Source: Zhengitettix transpicula
Lineage: Eukaryota > Arthropoda > Insecta > Orthoptera > Tetrigidae
Direction: 5' to 3'
DNA: 64,000 nt
Assembly: GCA_037074705.1 (NCBI GenBank)
Contig: CM073596.1
Coordinates: forward strand, 12,828,501 to 12,892,500
Made by a program: the position numbers and the translations under genes. The notes beneath the pieces were generated by a model. The model did no database searches, was not told the DNA's origin, and was given only the letters and a program-made list of their open reading frames with translations. Positions within the stretch are counted from its first letter, which is position 1. Each line of letters opens with the position of its first letter. This document shows positions 34,235 to 45,330 of this stretch, piece after piece.

Positions 34235-35420
34235 AGTTCTATTAAATTTAATTCTATTTCTATTAAATGATTGACGATTTCCCATTTTGTATCGTTCCAA
34301 ATTATGGATAAATAAACATTATTATTATAATCATTTGTATTAATCCAAAAAAAGGACATACGATACTGTCCGTTTTCTTCCGTGGACGATAAATCGTACA
34401 TTTATCTGGAAAGAAACATTTGTCTCTCACTCATTAATTTCTTTCGCTTTGAATTTTATACTGTATCTTTTTCTGTTATTATTAATAATTTTAAATAAAA
34501 AACACTCAGATACTAAATCATTTTTATTTAAGTAGTTTAATGGAATCTATTTGAACACCAGTAAAATAATCAAAAATTCTTCCAGTTGTATTCTCGATTA
34601 CGTGGAAGTTGAGAAGTTAATAGAAAGTAAACAGGAGCAAAGATTCATTGTATGTGTAAGGATTGCAATTTTCTAAGTCGGCAGGAAGGTCCCCCCATCT
34701 TTCTCGAATTAAAATAAGGGTTTAGGTGCAAAAGTTACGGGATAAGTCTGTAAATGAAAGGACAGGTCGCCTTTCCGACCCGATAAGGAAAATGTAATTT
34801 ACAACTGCCAGGGTCGCATTTGCATTTGCATCCTCAGAGTGCGCGAGTAAGATAAATAGACCCACAAAACTAAAGCTCTCGTTTCCACAAATGCTCGTCG
34901 AGAACGTTCCGTGAATGTTCTTGCGGCGATCTGGTCACATCTGGATGTGCGTTTATTTTGCCCCCTGGTTTGTTTGTAACTGCAATTTTGCCGCAACTAA
35001 TTACAAATTCCCCTACGTATTAGCGCTTTGATATGCACATTAGGTTTCATTAATGTGACTGTCAATGCGATTCGCAGTTAAAATTTAAAATCTAAAGGAC
35101 ACCAAAACAATCCTAAATAAAAATAAATAATTATTATTGTTCACGTACAGAGTAAAACTCTCTCTCTCTCTTTATGGCAGAATGACGACTTATTTCATTA
35201 TAATAATTATAAAAGATTAGTCAGAAATACGTATTAAATAATTTTAAAACAAATCAATACAGTATAACATTTATACCTCAATTCTGGGACTTCTACAAGT
35301 AGTACACAATTTTTAATGTATAAAAATAAATAGATATTAGAAGAACGAATATAAATTTAGTTTATGATAGTTTCAAGCGAAAATGTAGAGTATTTCTTCT
35401 AATTTAGCATTTACATATTA
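34235..35420. other. Unclassified stretch; GC-richer patch 34670-35000
   Basis: A 65-codon minus-strand frame at 34799-34996 lacks motifs. Nothing else was recognised. Confidence 0.3.
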
Positions 35421-35782
35421 CTAGCTGCGTGCGCGGCATTGCCCGGGTTATCATAATTAATCTCAGCGACATCCATAACCCTGGATTTGCCTCCAATCTC
35501 GGTTGTTCTCACCAACCTACGCGCAGAAAGAGTATTTAAATTACACACAAGCACTATAAATCTCATTGACCTTCAAAGAATATTCATCCGACGGAAATAA
35601 CGACCGTTTGAAAATTTCCACCCCTGCGCCTGGAGGTGATTGACGTGTCTTACCCCCACATTGTTTGTTTCAGGTTCTAAATGAACAAGTGTTGGACATT
35701 TGTTCAAATTTTCTCCACGGGTGTAGATTTGTATGCGGAACATATATACACACAAACGTACGGTCTTATTTTATATATCAGA
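35421..35782 (-). mobile_element. Helitron family B, short copy with both ends
   Basis: On the minus strand it starts TCTGATATATAAAATAAG at 35782 after an A, and ends CCGGGCAATGCCGCGCACG, CAG, CTAG at 35421 before a T. The CATCCATAACCCTGGATTTG block near the 3' end is shared with 58004, 62530 and 23570. It is internally deleted compared with the 23570 copy. Confidence 0.75.
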
Positions 35783-36010
35783 TAATTATTATGAAAACAT
35801 ATCTGACGTTTTTATAATAATATAAATGTTCTTGAGTCGGAAAAGTAACATTAATGTTTATTGTAAAAAAAAAATTTAATTCACAACGACGTTTCGTCCT
35901 TCTCACATGTGGTAACTAGTTTCAATAATTTTATATATGAGTAAATTTTTATTAAAAATAGTCAAACCTGATGAGGTCCTAAAGGAAGACGATACGTCAT
36001 TGTGCATTTA
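35783..36010 (+). other. Hammerhead-like Penelope motif with CTGATGA core
   Basis: At 35968 CTGATGA is followed by GGTCCTAAAGGAAGAC (able to pair as a short stem II), GATAC (expected GAAAC) and GTCATTGTG. About 70 bases upstream, the minus strand of 35884-35914 reads GGACGAAACGTCGTTGTG, the intact 3' half of the same motif. The two are opposed halves around a short AT-rich spacer. Confidence 0.45.
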
Positions 36011-36043
36011 ACAAGGCCATTTATTTATTTATTAAATATATTA

Positions 36044-36240
36044 AATAGTGAAATTGTTAGCTAGATTTATAATGTAAGCAAATGGTCGCCATATTGGAGT
36101 CACTAATATGGCACGAAAATTAACTTTCAGTTCCCGCAAGGATCGTATTGTTTTTTTTAATATCATTCTATGCAGTATTTCTGGATAAAATTATACTTTG
36201 TATTCAATGAAAATATTTCTGCTTTATTTTATTATGGACG
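36044..36240 (-). mobile_element. Helitron family A internal fragment
   Basis: It has GTCGCCATATTGGAGTCACT and the following core of family A in the same order as 57552-57720. Both ends are missing. Confidence 0.7.
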
Positions 36241-36295
36241 TGAGATTATTACAATTAGTTCATATTAACTATACATTTTATTCTTAGTTAGAGAA

Positions 36296-36795
36296 TCAGT
36301 TTATTAAGATTAGATCTTGAATGCTCGGTTTCCTTACAAACATTAGCAGGTTATTTATTGAAGTTGCTGAGGTAAATATCTCCCTTCTCGTGTATTTCTT
36401 AATTTTGGCTGTTCTAGTCCTGTCGTTGTTTGGGCAATCGTAGAGGACATGCTGGATCGTCAGGGCAGCCTTGCGTACGTCTCATGTAGGTTGCTGTCAT
36501 CCAGAGAACAGATAAGAGTGTGTGAGGTTAGAATGGAGAGTTCTTAACCTAGCAACAACCACCTGCTTTCTCCGTGACATTGCAAGCGTAGGTTGTTTCC
36601 TTGAAGTTGTCGACTTCCTTGTGAAAAAATCCTTCATTTCTTCCTCTTCCACATTTGACCCATTTTTTCTCCAGTATTCTGGCATAGGTTTTTGTTCTTC
36701 TGTTGGGTTGCCTCCAACGTTGAACTTTTGTCCGCCCTTACGTTTCCCTCTATTCGTCTGCGTGCTGGTATTCCTATCATTATCTTAGAAAAAGA
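36296..36795 (-). pseudogene. LINE C-terminal domain relic
   Basis: One minus-strand frame reads MPEYWRKNG, RRKQVVVARLRTLHSNLTHS and YLFSG, then stops at two TGA codons (about 36495 and 36480), and goes on in the same frame with LTIQHVLYDCPNNDRTR to a stop at 36296. The R-x-RTLHSxLTHSYL...HVLYDCP pattern is typical of the last part of LINE polyproteins of the Jockey/I/CR1 group, after the reverse transcriptase. A second copy of the last part is at 49383-49620. Confidence 0.7.
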
Positions 36796-37860
36796 TTTAG
36801 AATAGCCGTAAGGTTTTCTCTGATTTTATTATCGGAACCATTCTATATCTTATGGTTGGTTATTGTATGTATTGAAGCCAAGAGAGTCTGGACATGTCCT
36901 TCTGCGAGCTGATTATGCTCCATAAGGGGGCGGGGGGGAGGCGTGAAGCAAAAGTCGATGAGCTGATTTTGGTCTGGAGGCAGGGAAAGTTGTTTCTCCC
37001 AAGTTTCGACTGTGATGGAAGGTCGCCCTGGGGCCTCGGTGAACCACTCTAGCGGTTATCTGAACTTCCTACGGTACAACGAACGGTATCCCGTGTATAT
37101 TTCCCTTAACGTATGCTGCCGTAATTGCGTTGCTGTGTTGATTCGTTCCCCAGGTACGGATACGTCACCGTGGATCGTAAAAATGGCTGCAAGTCCAGTT
37201 ACCATATGTCCTTCGTATCTCTGTTACCTTCCACCTAACAACTTTCTTAACACGGTTCACTCGTAACTTCCCCTGAAGAGAAGTTCCCTCCACATTGAAT
37301 AGACCTGTCTTCGTCGCAATACCTTAGCGTCCCCTCCCATCGAGTAAAAAGGCACCATTTAAATTTATTTTTAATTCACTCCATCAGTTCCCTACTAAGG
37401 AAATAGAACAGATATGTAAATTCATAAATGGCAATAACCAAATACGGAAAAAATAATTATACAAAAAACATAAATTAGAAAATATACCAAGTAGGCGGTT
37501 TTTGAGAGCAAAAAAGTAAGAAAATATGTAAATGAAAAATATACTTAAACGAATAAACCGTTATATGATTTTTCTGATATTTAAAATAATTTATCAATTA
37601 TAATTATGTGACTTCTTTTGAAATAAATGTGAAAAGCATCAGCCTATTAGTGAGAAACATTTATTTAACAATATTTAACGTCTCAAAATAAATTAATAAT
37701 CAATATAATCTAAACTTATCATTTTATAAATAAATAAACAATTCGACCAGTATTTCAGCAAAAATGTTTTAATTAATAAAAACAAAAATAATCTCAATAA
37801 AATGTTTCGTCCACAGTTTTGGAATTTCTTCAACTAATATGCATTTTTGAAACTGTACAG
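36796..37860. other. Unclassified; GC-richer patch 36880-37340
   Basis: It may include more of the LINE upstream of 36795, but no motif was recognised. The 84-codon plus-strand frame at 37012-37266 has no domain. 37380-37860 is AT-rich. Confidence 0.3.
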
Positions 37861-37975
37861 CTATATAATAAAAAAGGATGAATATTTGTATGTTTGTATG
37901 TATTCAGGTTAAGCTCTATACATATTTCAACGCGTGGACAGATTTCAACAAACATTGCTACACATATTCAGGGGT
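37861..37975 (+). mobile_element. Helitron family A, 5' tip
   Basis: CTATATAATAAAAAAGGATG and the ACGCGTGGACAGATTTCAAC block match the family 5' end. Homology stops near 37975. Confidence 0.7.
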
Positions 37976-38916
37976 ACAACTTCAAGTAAATTCAGTTATT
38001 TGAAAAATTTTAAGAATCAAAGTCTTACATACATGGTAATTTTTGTAAATTATGTATAAATATAATTGATAGAGTATTAATATAAGGAATCTTAAATTAT
38101 TATTGTAACAGTTTGTTGTATTATATAAATGCTAAGAATATTGAAATTTAAAGTAACATTGAAATTTTTTATGAATTATTTATTAGTTTTTAAGAGTTTC
38201 AAATCATATTAATGAACGTGCATCAAGATGGGAAACCGAATCCAGTCACTGGTTATAAAGTAGTAATTCGTAATCTCAGTTCCAAGCCCGAGTGAGGCTA
38301 TTTTTAAGTGTTTGGTTTGGTATACGATACCTGCGCTCCGTGCTATTTGTCGAGGATTGCTCAGATAAGAATCGGCCATCCTTCGCCGGACCGTGGGACA
38401 ATGAGGTTATTTCGGAGGCTGCTGGACGTCAGAGTTATCTTCCGCTTTCCCCGGATTTTCCGCCACGAGAGCGCGGAGCAGACTTCATTTCCTGAGGAAG
38501 CTATCTTCTTCGCGTTGACAGCTGATAGGCCGAACAATGGGCGGGGAGGAAATTAAAAGGAAAAACAGGATGGAGGTGGTGCAGAAAAAAAAGAATCGTG
38601 GCACGCGTCGCTTATTATGGAGCGCGCCGTTTAATTACCGTTTTACAGGCGTCCACACGCCAACCGCGTATTACGTCCGTCTGCAGCAGGTGTGTTCTTC
38701 TACGTTTGCCCGTCCATTATCTTCACATCAATTTAGCAACACGTGCTGGAACACGACGCTTCACAGACGCTTGGTTCCAATCTCACTTTCTCTGTGAAAA
38801 ATCCGATTTTATCGTATTTTTTTACTACAATAACCAAACCTGCGTATTAGTACCACGCATGTTTTTTTTCCTGATGAACAAAACCTAAATAACGTCATTA
38901 CAATTCCCAACACTTT
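37976..38916. other. Unclassified; GC-richer patch 38280-38800
   Basis: Frames of 67-96 residues overlap in several phases with no recognisable domain. Possibly single-copy DNA. Confidence 0.3.
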
Positions 38917-39572
38917 TTCAATATAAATATTTCTTTTTTCGGCGTCTGCAAATTGAAACTACGATTAAAAACCTCAAAATAATACCAAAATAATTTATAT
39001 GAATATCTGTTATTATTAATAATTAAAATTCTAAAATATCTAAATATTAAATTTATACATAAGCACATAAAAATTTTATAATAAAAAGATGTAAAAATAT
39101 TTTAATAAAACAACAAAATGTTTCAAAAATATATTTTAATAAAATAAAAGATTAGAAATATTTATTTCTGACGAATTTGTCTGCTATATTAATTTATACT
39201 GTAATGAAGAAAATATGTGAATATATATATAACCAAAAAAATAACAGTTCGTGTCCTGTAATACTACGTTATTCCAAGAAAGAATATAATTTGGAAAGAA
39301 ATGCATCTTATTTTAACGCACAATGCAACCGGAATAATATTTTTTTTGTATTTTTGATACTTAATATTTATAACAAAAACTTTTGGGTTGTATGTTGAAA
39401 TAAATAATAATATCCTTTCCTAAAACTTTTTCAATAAAAATATTCCTTTAGTTGACGTCTACAAATTGAAAATACGATTAAAATCCTCAAAGTAATCCAA
39501 AACAATATTGATGTTAATATCTGATACATTTTATTGGACATTAAAATTCTAAGGGACTTCAAAAAATTGAAC

Positions 39573-40139
39573 AATTTTTTTTTTAGGGTAGCAGGCTACA
39601 TGAGGGTAATCCACATGGTGGCAACTCACCTTTAATAGCATGGGAAGGGATTTGAAAGGGGGGATGCGGAATGGTAGAGGAAGGTAGCCAAGGGTTAAGT
39701 AGGGCCCCCGGGCTATAGTTTAAGGATCCTACCCGGCATTCGCCTAAAAGTAATGCAGGGAAAACCCTAGAAAAACCTGCATCAGGTAGGTCGGGCATTG
39801 GGTACTTGTCCCACGCCCTTCCGATAGCGGGAGAAGAATTTGCTGTGGGGACGCAGCATTCCCTTCTCCGTACGACGACCAGTTTAGAAGTCAGCTGGCC
39901 GACTGTTCCAATGGGAACAGAAACAACTCTTACTGTATGCCCAAGTTCTGTGACCCCGGAACATACACCTATCAAAACAGGCCGAGGTGCCTCGGCTTGT
40001 GGGAACCTTAGTTCAAAAACGGAGATAGGATAAGGAATCCCCCAAAGATAGCCCCTTCCTGTGTCTCGTACTAGGTTCTGCCTGCGAGAGAACAACCCTT
40101 GCAGGTACTGCCTGCGAGCGAATAGCCCTCTCCCCAGTC
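39573..40139 (-). mobile_element. Retroposon D, copy D1, full-length-looking, poly(A) tail and target duplication
   Basis: The left end is a T run (39575-39584), a poly(A) tail on the minus strand. The flanks are AAAAATTGAAC (39562-39572) and AAAAATTAAAC (40140-40150), an 11-bp target-site duplication with one mismatch. The body includes GGATCCTACCC, GATGCAGG-type and CTGGCCGACTGTTCCAATGG blocks that recur in copies D2-D7. No tRNA-like promoter was recognised. It may be a SINE of other origin or the 3' end of a LINE. Confidence 0.8.
39583..40095 (-). CDS. 170-codon sense-strand frame in retroposon D1 (doubtful)
   Basis: The frame runs along almost the whole element in its transcribed sense. 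Part of it (ELRFPQ, GHTVR, VPIGTVGQL) is also open in copy D4 at 51727-51966, with different residues between. No domain was recognised, it has many Pro and Gly, and copies D2b and D6 break it. It may be a leftover of a LINE coding end or a chance frame kept by nucleotide similarity. Confidence 0.25.
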   Translation of the reverse strand: MFSRRQNLVRDTGRGYLWGIPYPISVFELRFPQAEAPRPVLIGVCSGVTELGHTVRVVSVPIGTVGQLTSKLVVVRRRECCVPTANSSPAIGRAWDKYPMPDLPDAGFSRVFPALLLGECRVGSLNYSPGALLNPWLPSSTIPHPPFQIPSHAIKGELPPCGLPSCSLLP

Positions 40140-40629
40140 AAAAATTAAACAAAAGAATTACATCATAAACACACAACATTTTTATAATACAACGATGTGA
40201 AAATATTTTAATAAAACAGCAAAATGTTTCAAAAATATATTTTAATAAAATAAAATATAAGAAATAATTATTTTTGACATATTTGGCTACTTTATTAATT
40301 TATACTACAATGAAGAAAAGTATGTGAATATATCGTATATTATATAACTGAAAAAATGTTCCAATAAGGAATATAATATTTAAATGCATGTGATTTTAAC
40401 GGACAATGCAACCGAATAATTTGGTACTTTTGACACTTAATATTAATAACAAAAATCTTACGGGTATATGTTAAAATAAATAATAATATAATTTACAACA
40501 ACAATGTGTCATTTTTTAGAATATTTTGTGATCACATCTGCAACTTTTCATTCGTCAGTCATGAATGATATTTAAAATGAAAAATATTACGTCTGATTTA
40601 AAATATATAATAATAAAGATAGCAAATTG

Positions 40630-40745
40630 AGACAAAGAAATACCACACAACGTTTCTGGGATCCTTGTCCCCCTAAGAAAGATAGCCAATTCAGTCTCTT
40701 CTTCGCACCTGAGGAAAGGGACAAGAAACGTTGTGTGGAATTTAT
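40630..40745 (+). ncRNA. Hammerhead-like motif, third complete layout
   Basis: The outer strands ACCACACAACG (about 40640) and CGTTGTGTGG (about 40730) pair perfectly. Between them lies CTGAGGA, a short linker AAGGGACAA, and GAAA. The first strand is followed by TT, which fits the U-H before the cleavage site. The segment after it is itself an inverted copy of the same motif (CTTGTCC...GGATCC), so a plain inverted duplication is an alternative. Confidence 0.4.
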
Positions 40746-40775
40746 TTTATCAATTTTTTTCCATAATATTTTTGT

Positions 40776-41185
40776 AGGGTAAACAGACTACATGGTGGCA
40801 ACCTTTAATAGCATAGGAAGGGATTTGAAAGGGGGAATGCGAATAGGTTGAGGAAGGTAGCCAAGGGGTTAACCAAGGCCCCCGGGCTATAGTTTTAGGA
40901 TCCTACCCTGCATTCTCCTAAAAGTGATGCAGGACAAACACTAGAAAAACCTGCATCAGATAGGCCGGGCATTTGGTACTTGTCCCACGCTCTTCCGATG
41001 ACGGGAGAGGGGTTTGCTGCGGGAACGCAGTTTTCCCCTGTCCGTGCATTGACCAGTTTAGGAGGCAACTGGCCGACTGTTCCAATGGTAAGGCGGATGT
41101 GATCTACGAGAAAGTTACGTCCAATTCTGGACGTCCATTTGCAATATTATTCACAGAATTTTTTTATTGGCAGTAATTAACTATG
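40776..41185 (-). mobile_element. Retroposon D, copy D2 with alternative 5' module
   Basis: 40776-41086 matches the 3' part of D1. At CCGACTGTTCCAATGG it switches to GTAAGGCGGATGTGATCTACG and on to ACCTGAAGTCTGT near 41183. Copy D6 (52290-52760) makes the same switch at the same base, so this is a shared variant, not a local accident. Minus-strand sense by analogy with D1. Confidence 0.7.
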
Positions 41186-41450
41186 TTACCTGAAGTCTGT
41201 GGGGACAATGCATTGTCTTTTCCGTGCCTCGACCAGTTTAGGAGGCAGCTAGCCGACTGTTCCAATGTGAACATAGAACAACTCTTACCGTATGTCCAGG
41301 GTCTGAGACCCCGGAACATACAACTCTCAAAACAGGTCTAGATGCCTAGGAAACCTTACTTCAAAATCCGAGAGAGGAAAAGACATCCCCAAAATGTAGC
41401 CCCCTCCGTCTCTCCTAAAAGGTTCTGCCTGCAGAACCCTCCTTTTTCTG
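41186..41450 (-). mobile_element. Retroposon D, copy D2b, 5' half
   Basis: It starts inside the element near the CGACCAGTTTAGGAGGCAGC block and ends at AGGTTCTGCCTGC, where D1 also nears its 5' end. It adjoins D2 directly. Confidence 0.7.
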
Positions 41451-43017
41451 AATTGCCTATCATTCTTATTAATTGAATGGTACTTGTTTTTCTGCCCGCA
41501 AAAATTTAAGTAGTTTGCTAATTAAAATTGTGGTTTCTTAAATACATGAGTTTGGGCATGACAGATTAATTTGGGAAATTTAATTATGCTTATTATTGTG
41601 TGTAGGGTAAGAATAAATATTTAAGTATTGTTTTAGAATGGCATTAAAAATTTTCTAATTGGTGACCAACTTGAAGTTTAATTTTTGCAAATGACAATTG
41701 AATATAGTCTCAGAGTTATTAATTTCTTCACATTATCCAGATTTTCTCCCATTAGAGAAACAAAATCCCGTGTCCACGCATTTTTAAGTCAAATATTTTT
41801 TATAGCTGAAAACAAGCCACGCGGCTCTGTATATCAATGAAATAAAGTTTCGTAGGAAATCTGTCCGAACCGGGAACAAAAAACTGTTATTTTATTTGTG
41901 TGTAGAATATTGTTGACTCTTATTGGGTTATACGACAGTCTCCGATAATCAGACCGACGTCGACGCAGCACGTTACTTTTCCACTTGGTGTTGTTTTCTG
42001 TCATACCCGTGCTGTATCGCGTTAATCTCCCCCACCCCCGCCCCCGCGAGACTCCATCCCCCATCAACCACCGATATTTAGTCGCATCCCCCCCCCTCTC
42101 ATCCGAAAACACACACTCACGCTCCCCGTGTCGGGGAATTTTACTAGGACGTAAAGTCTGAAAGAAAATAAATCATCGCGAGTGGTGGCGCTGGCGAAAT
42201 GCGAATACAAATAATATTGTAAATGAATATATGGACGGGTATTAGAATAATCTTCTGTGTTTATTGTCGTGTTTTTTTTTCTCGCTGCCGATCCGGTGTT
42301 AATCCAGTCGGACGCGTAAATCGTACGACCGCTAATTTACAGCTTAATCTCAGTAATACCAGGTTCGCCTTTTATTTTGGTATTTATATATTTTTTTTAT
42401 ATCGGTTCGCATCGACAGCTTTATGACGCGTGACTTTAATTTGTTCCGGGAAGTTGTCAGCTCCAACGGTGCGAGACTGATGAAAGAGATGAAGAGACGG
42501 AACACACGTCAATCTGAACGAAGAGATTTTGCGTGAACTCACGAAAAGTTTTTTTTTGTACGCAGATGACGAGACAATCAGCAGTAATGATTTATGTCAA
42601 CAATAAAACAAGTTACCAAAAACAAAGGAAACCTGACAGTCAACGTAGAAAAGATGTCAAAATTTTTATGTTGCATTAAATTATTTCTAACGCGTCGCAG
42701 TGTAACAGTATTGAGGTAACAGAAATATAATTCTTTTAGAACTGAAAACTATTACAGAAACAGAAAAATAATATTTAAAAAATTCCTATTCATATGGTGG
42801 GCCGTAAAATGATTTAATTTCTTATACTCATATAAATTTCCCTAATTTTCTTTAACAACGTTTTGAAGAAGGGACATAATTTTGTAATTCTGATTTTGTT
42901 AAATTTGATCGCCCTAAAGCAGTGCAACTCTCTAAGTATAGGAAAACGGGAAGCTAAAATATGACTAAAAAACTTTTTAATACCACAACTAGGCAAGTTA
43001 TTCTGCTTTGATATTTA
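41451..43017. other. Unclassified stretch; GC-richer patches 41930-42130 and 42230-42450
   Basis: The 92-codon minus-strand frame at 41834-42112 and others lack recognisable domains. Nothing else was seen. Confidence 0.3.
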
Positions 43018-44331
43018 CCACTGTGATCAAAAAGTAAGGTGAAATTGTCATTTAAAACTCCCGGGTTTTATGAAGGCAGATGAAATTTTTTTCCTATGTT
43101 GGTAGGACTGTCTATAATATTTACCAAGCATCTGTTTGTTAAAAGGTTTAATTATCTCCGAGTTATACGTGTTTTTGTAAACAACCAAAAGTGAATTTTT
43201 TCGATTTTTTGCAATGGGCGATTTTGTTGAGCAAAGAACTTGCATCAAAATTTGTTTGTGGAACGAATATTCTTGTGCGGATACGTTGAAAATGTTGCGG
43301 AACGCCTTTGGTGATCAAACTATGGCACAAAAAAAAGTTTATAAGTGGTACAACGAGTTCAGAGAGGGCCGAGAACGCGTTGAAGACGAACCGCGCTCTG
43401 GACGACCATCAACGTCTACCGACGAGAGCCACGTCCAAAAAATCAAAGATTTGGTGCTTGAAAATCGTCGACGGACAATTAGAGATCTCGCTGATAGTGT
43501 TGGAATATCATTTGGATGATCCCAAACCATTTTGAAGAATGTTTTGTGTCTCAAACGGGTCAAGTCTCGATTGGTGCCAAAATCGCTCAATTTTTTGGAA
43601 AAAAAGCGTCGCGTAGATGTGTGTGAAACTTTGCTGTCTGACTATCAGGACCACTTGAAATGCATCATTACTAGAGACGAGACTTGAATTTACGCATACG
43701 ACCCTGAAACCACCTATCAATCCAGCGAATATCGTGCAAAAGGTGAAGCAACACTGAAAAGACCACGGAAAAGTCGATCTAAAATCAAGGTCATGTTGAC
43801 AGTTTTCTTTGGTTATCGTGGTGTGGTGCACTATGAATTCCTTCCGCCGGGCCAAACTGTCAACAAAGAATACTATTTGAGCTTTATGCGTCGTTTGCGT
43901 GAAGCTATTCGTCTGAAACGGCCGGAATTATGGGAGACCAACTGTTGGTTCCTTCATCACGATAATGCACCATGTCATACTGCATTGGTTCTTCGCGACT
44001 TTTTTGCCAAAAACTTGACTCATATCGTTCCGCAACCACCGTATTTGCCTGATTTGTCTCCGTGCGACTTCTGGCTATTCAGCAAACTCAAAAGGCCAAT
44101 GCGGTGACGCCGTTTTGACACGATTGAGGAGATAGAAACCGAATCGAAGAAGGTCTTGAAGGCTATACCGAAACAAGACTATTCCGACTGTTTCGAAGAC
44201 TGGAAAAAGCGTTGAAAAAAGTGTGATATATAGGACGGGGATTACTTTGAAGGGGATGAAATTGATTTGGAAGAATAAATAAAGAATTCATATTTTATAA
44301 ATAAATTCACCTTACTTTTTGTTCACAGTGG
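43018..44331 (+). mobile_element. mariner element, copy 2 (1314 bp, dead)
   Basis: The inverted repeats are the same as in copy 1 and are flanked by TA at 43016-43017 and 44332-44333. The length fits a full-length mariner. It has none of the internal deletions of copy 1. Confidence 0.97.
43214..44278 (+). pseudogene. mariner transposase pseudogene, copy 2
   Basis: A single frame of 355 codons from ATG at 43214 to TAA at 44276-44278 is kept, with no frameshift but five internal stops: TGA at 43517, 43685, 44105 and 44213, and TAG at 44231. Mariner transposases are usually near 345 residues. The N-terminal helix-turn-helix domain (EQRTCIKI, YKWYNEFREGRERVED) and all three acidic sites are present: DET at 43679, HHDNAPCH, and LPDLSPCDFWLF with the D34D spacing. 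Several stops fit G-to-A or C-to-T changes at TGG or CGA codons, as expected of neutral decay. Confidence 0.96.
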
Positions 44332-44461
44332 TAATATTTAAAAGCTCACGTTCTTGTTAATCTTGACAGAAAAATTGAGAGAAGCACCTTCTGTCAGAAC
44401 TATCGTCAGGGAGGACTAGAAAAATAGGAGCAACTAACCACAGGCATTCCATTTACTGGTA
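44332..44461. other. Short unclassified stretch
   Basis: No supported feature. Confidence 0.3.
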
Positions 44462-44806
44462 CTAAATTTAATAGGAATCTTACGACCGTTTCCATTGGAA
44501 CAGTCGGCCAGCTGCCTCCTAAACTGGTCGATACACGGAAAAGGGGGATGCTGCGCCATCGGAAGGGAAAGAGAAAATTTCCCAAATGCTCGACCTACCT
44601 GATGCATGTTTTTCTAGGTTTTTCCCCTGCATCACATTTAGGCGAATTGTCGAGTAGGATCCTTAAACCGTAGCCCGGGCACTCTAGTTAACGCTTGGTT
44701 ACCTTCCCCTACCCTTGTTCATACCGTTTCAAATCCCTTTCTATGCTATTAAAGGAGAGTTGCCACCACGTGGATTAGCCTCATGTAGCCTTTTACACCC
44801 AAACTT
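44462..44806 (+). mobile_element. Retroposon D, copy D3 (opposite orientation)
   Basis: It reads as the reverse of D1: CCATTGGAACAGTCGGCCAG, then AAACTGGTCG, GGATCCTTAAAC and CATGTAGCC. It is 5'-truncated near the GTTCCAATGG block, with no clear A tail. Confidence 0.75.
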
Positions 44807-44974
44807 TTTTCGAGCAGAAAAACAGAATAATTAAGTATCAAATATAATGATGAAACTAACCACTTAGCGATCGAACTTCATTTTAAAAAATATCATGTTT
44901 AGATGTTTGTGTTATTATGTGCTATTAACTAGAGCATTTATATCTAAACTATTTTATTTACAATTAATCATAAA
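44807..44974. other. Nothing recognised
   Basis: A TAGCGATCGAACTTC stretch near 44866 is weakly tRNA-like but has no partner box. Confidence 0.25.
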
Positions 44975-45269
44975 ATATAAAAGAAACAAGTGACATAACT
45001 CTATATTATTGTCTACATAACGCGTCGGACGTCTGGTTGAAATCAATTGCTTACAATATCGAGTAGTCTTTATGACTAGACGAATAGAGACGAAGAATAA
45101 TATAAATATTTGGTTGTTTAACATTTCATAAGCTCAAAATATTTTAACGTAGTTAAAATAGGAACACCAGTATCCTATATTAATATTTTCAGGCATTTTC
45201 TTCTATTTTTATGTTTATTCTTTCACTCACCTCAGACGTTTTGTGTGCCAATTTCAGAACCTTCATGAC
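44975..45269. repeat. Direct repeat, unit 1, flanking a Helitron
   Basis: It shares GGTTGTTTAACATTTCAT, AAATAGGAACACCAGTA and CAGTTTCAGAACCTTCAT-type blocks with 46020-46290. The two units lie on either side of the Helitron at 45270-46003. Confidence 0.8.
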
Positions 45270-45292
45270 GATGACGGCGTTTCCTACGCACT

Positions 45293-45330
<38 letters not shown>

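Larger units (their letters stand above)
38917..40485. repeat. Tandem duplication of about 500 bp, second unit split by a retroposon
   Basis: Unit 1 (38917-39416) and unit 2 (39417-39572 joined to 40140-40485) share AACTTTTTCAATA, CAAAATGTTTCAAAAATATA, TTAATTTATACT and ACGGACAATGCAACC-type blocks in the same order. The joined length of unit 2 is close to that of unit 1, which fixes the ends of the inserted retroposon D1. Confidence 0.85.

Noticed and set aside
38592..38888. 96-codon frame as a host exon
   Set aside because: Several phases are open in the same patch and the end runs into AT-rich sequence with poly-Phe; no domain.
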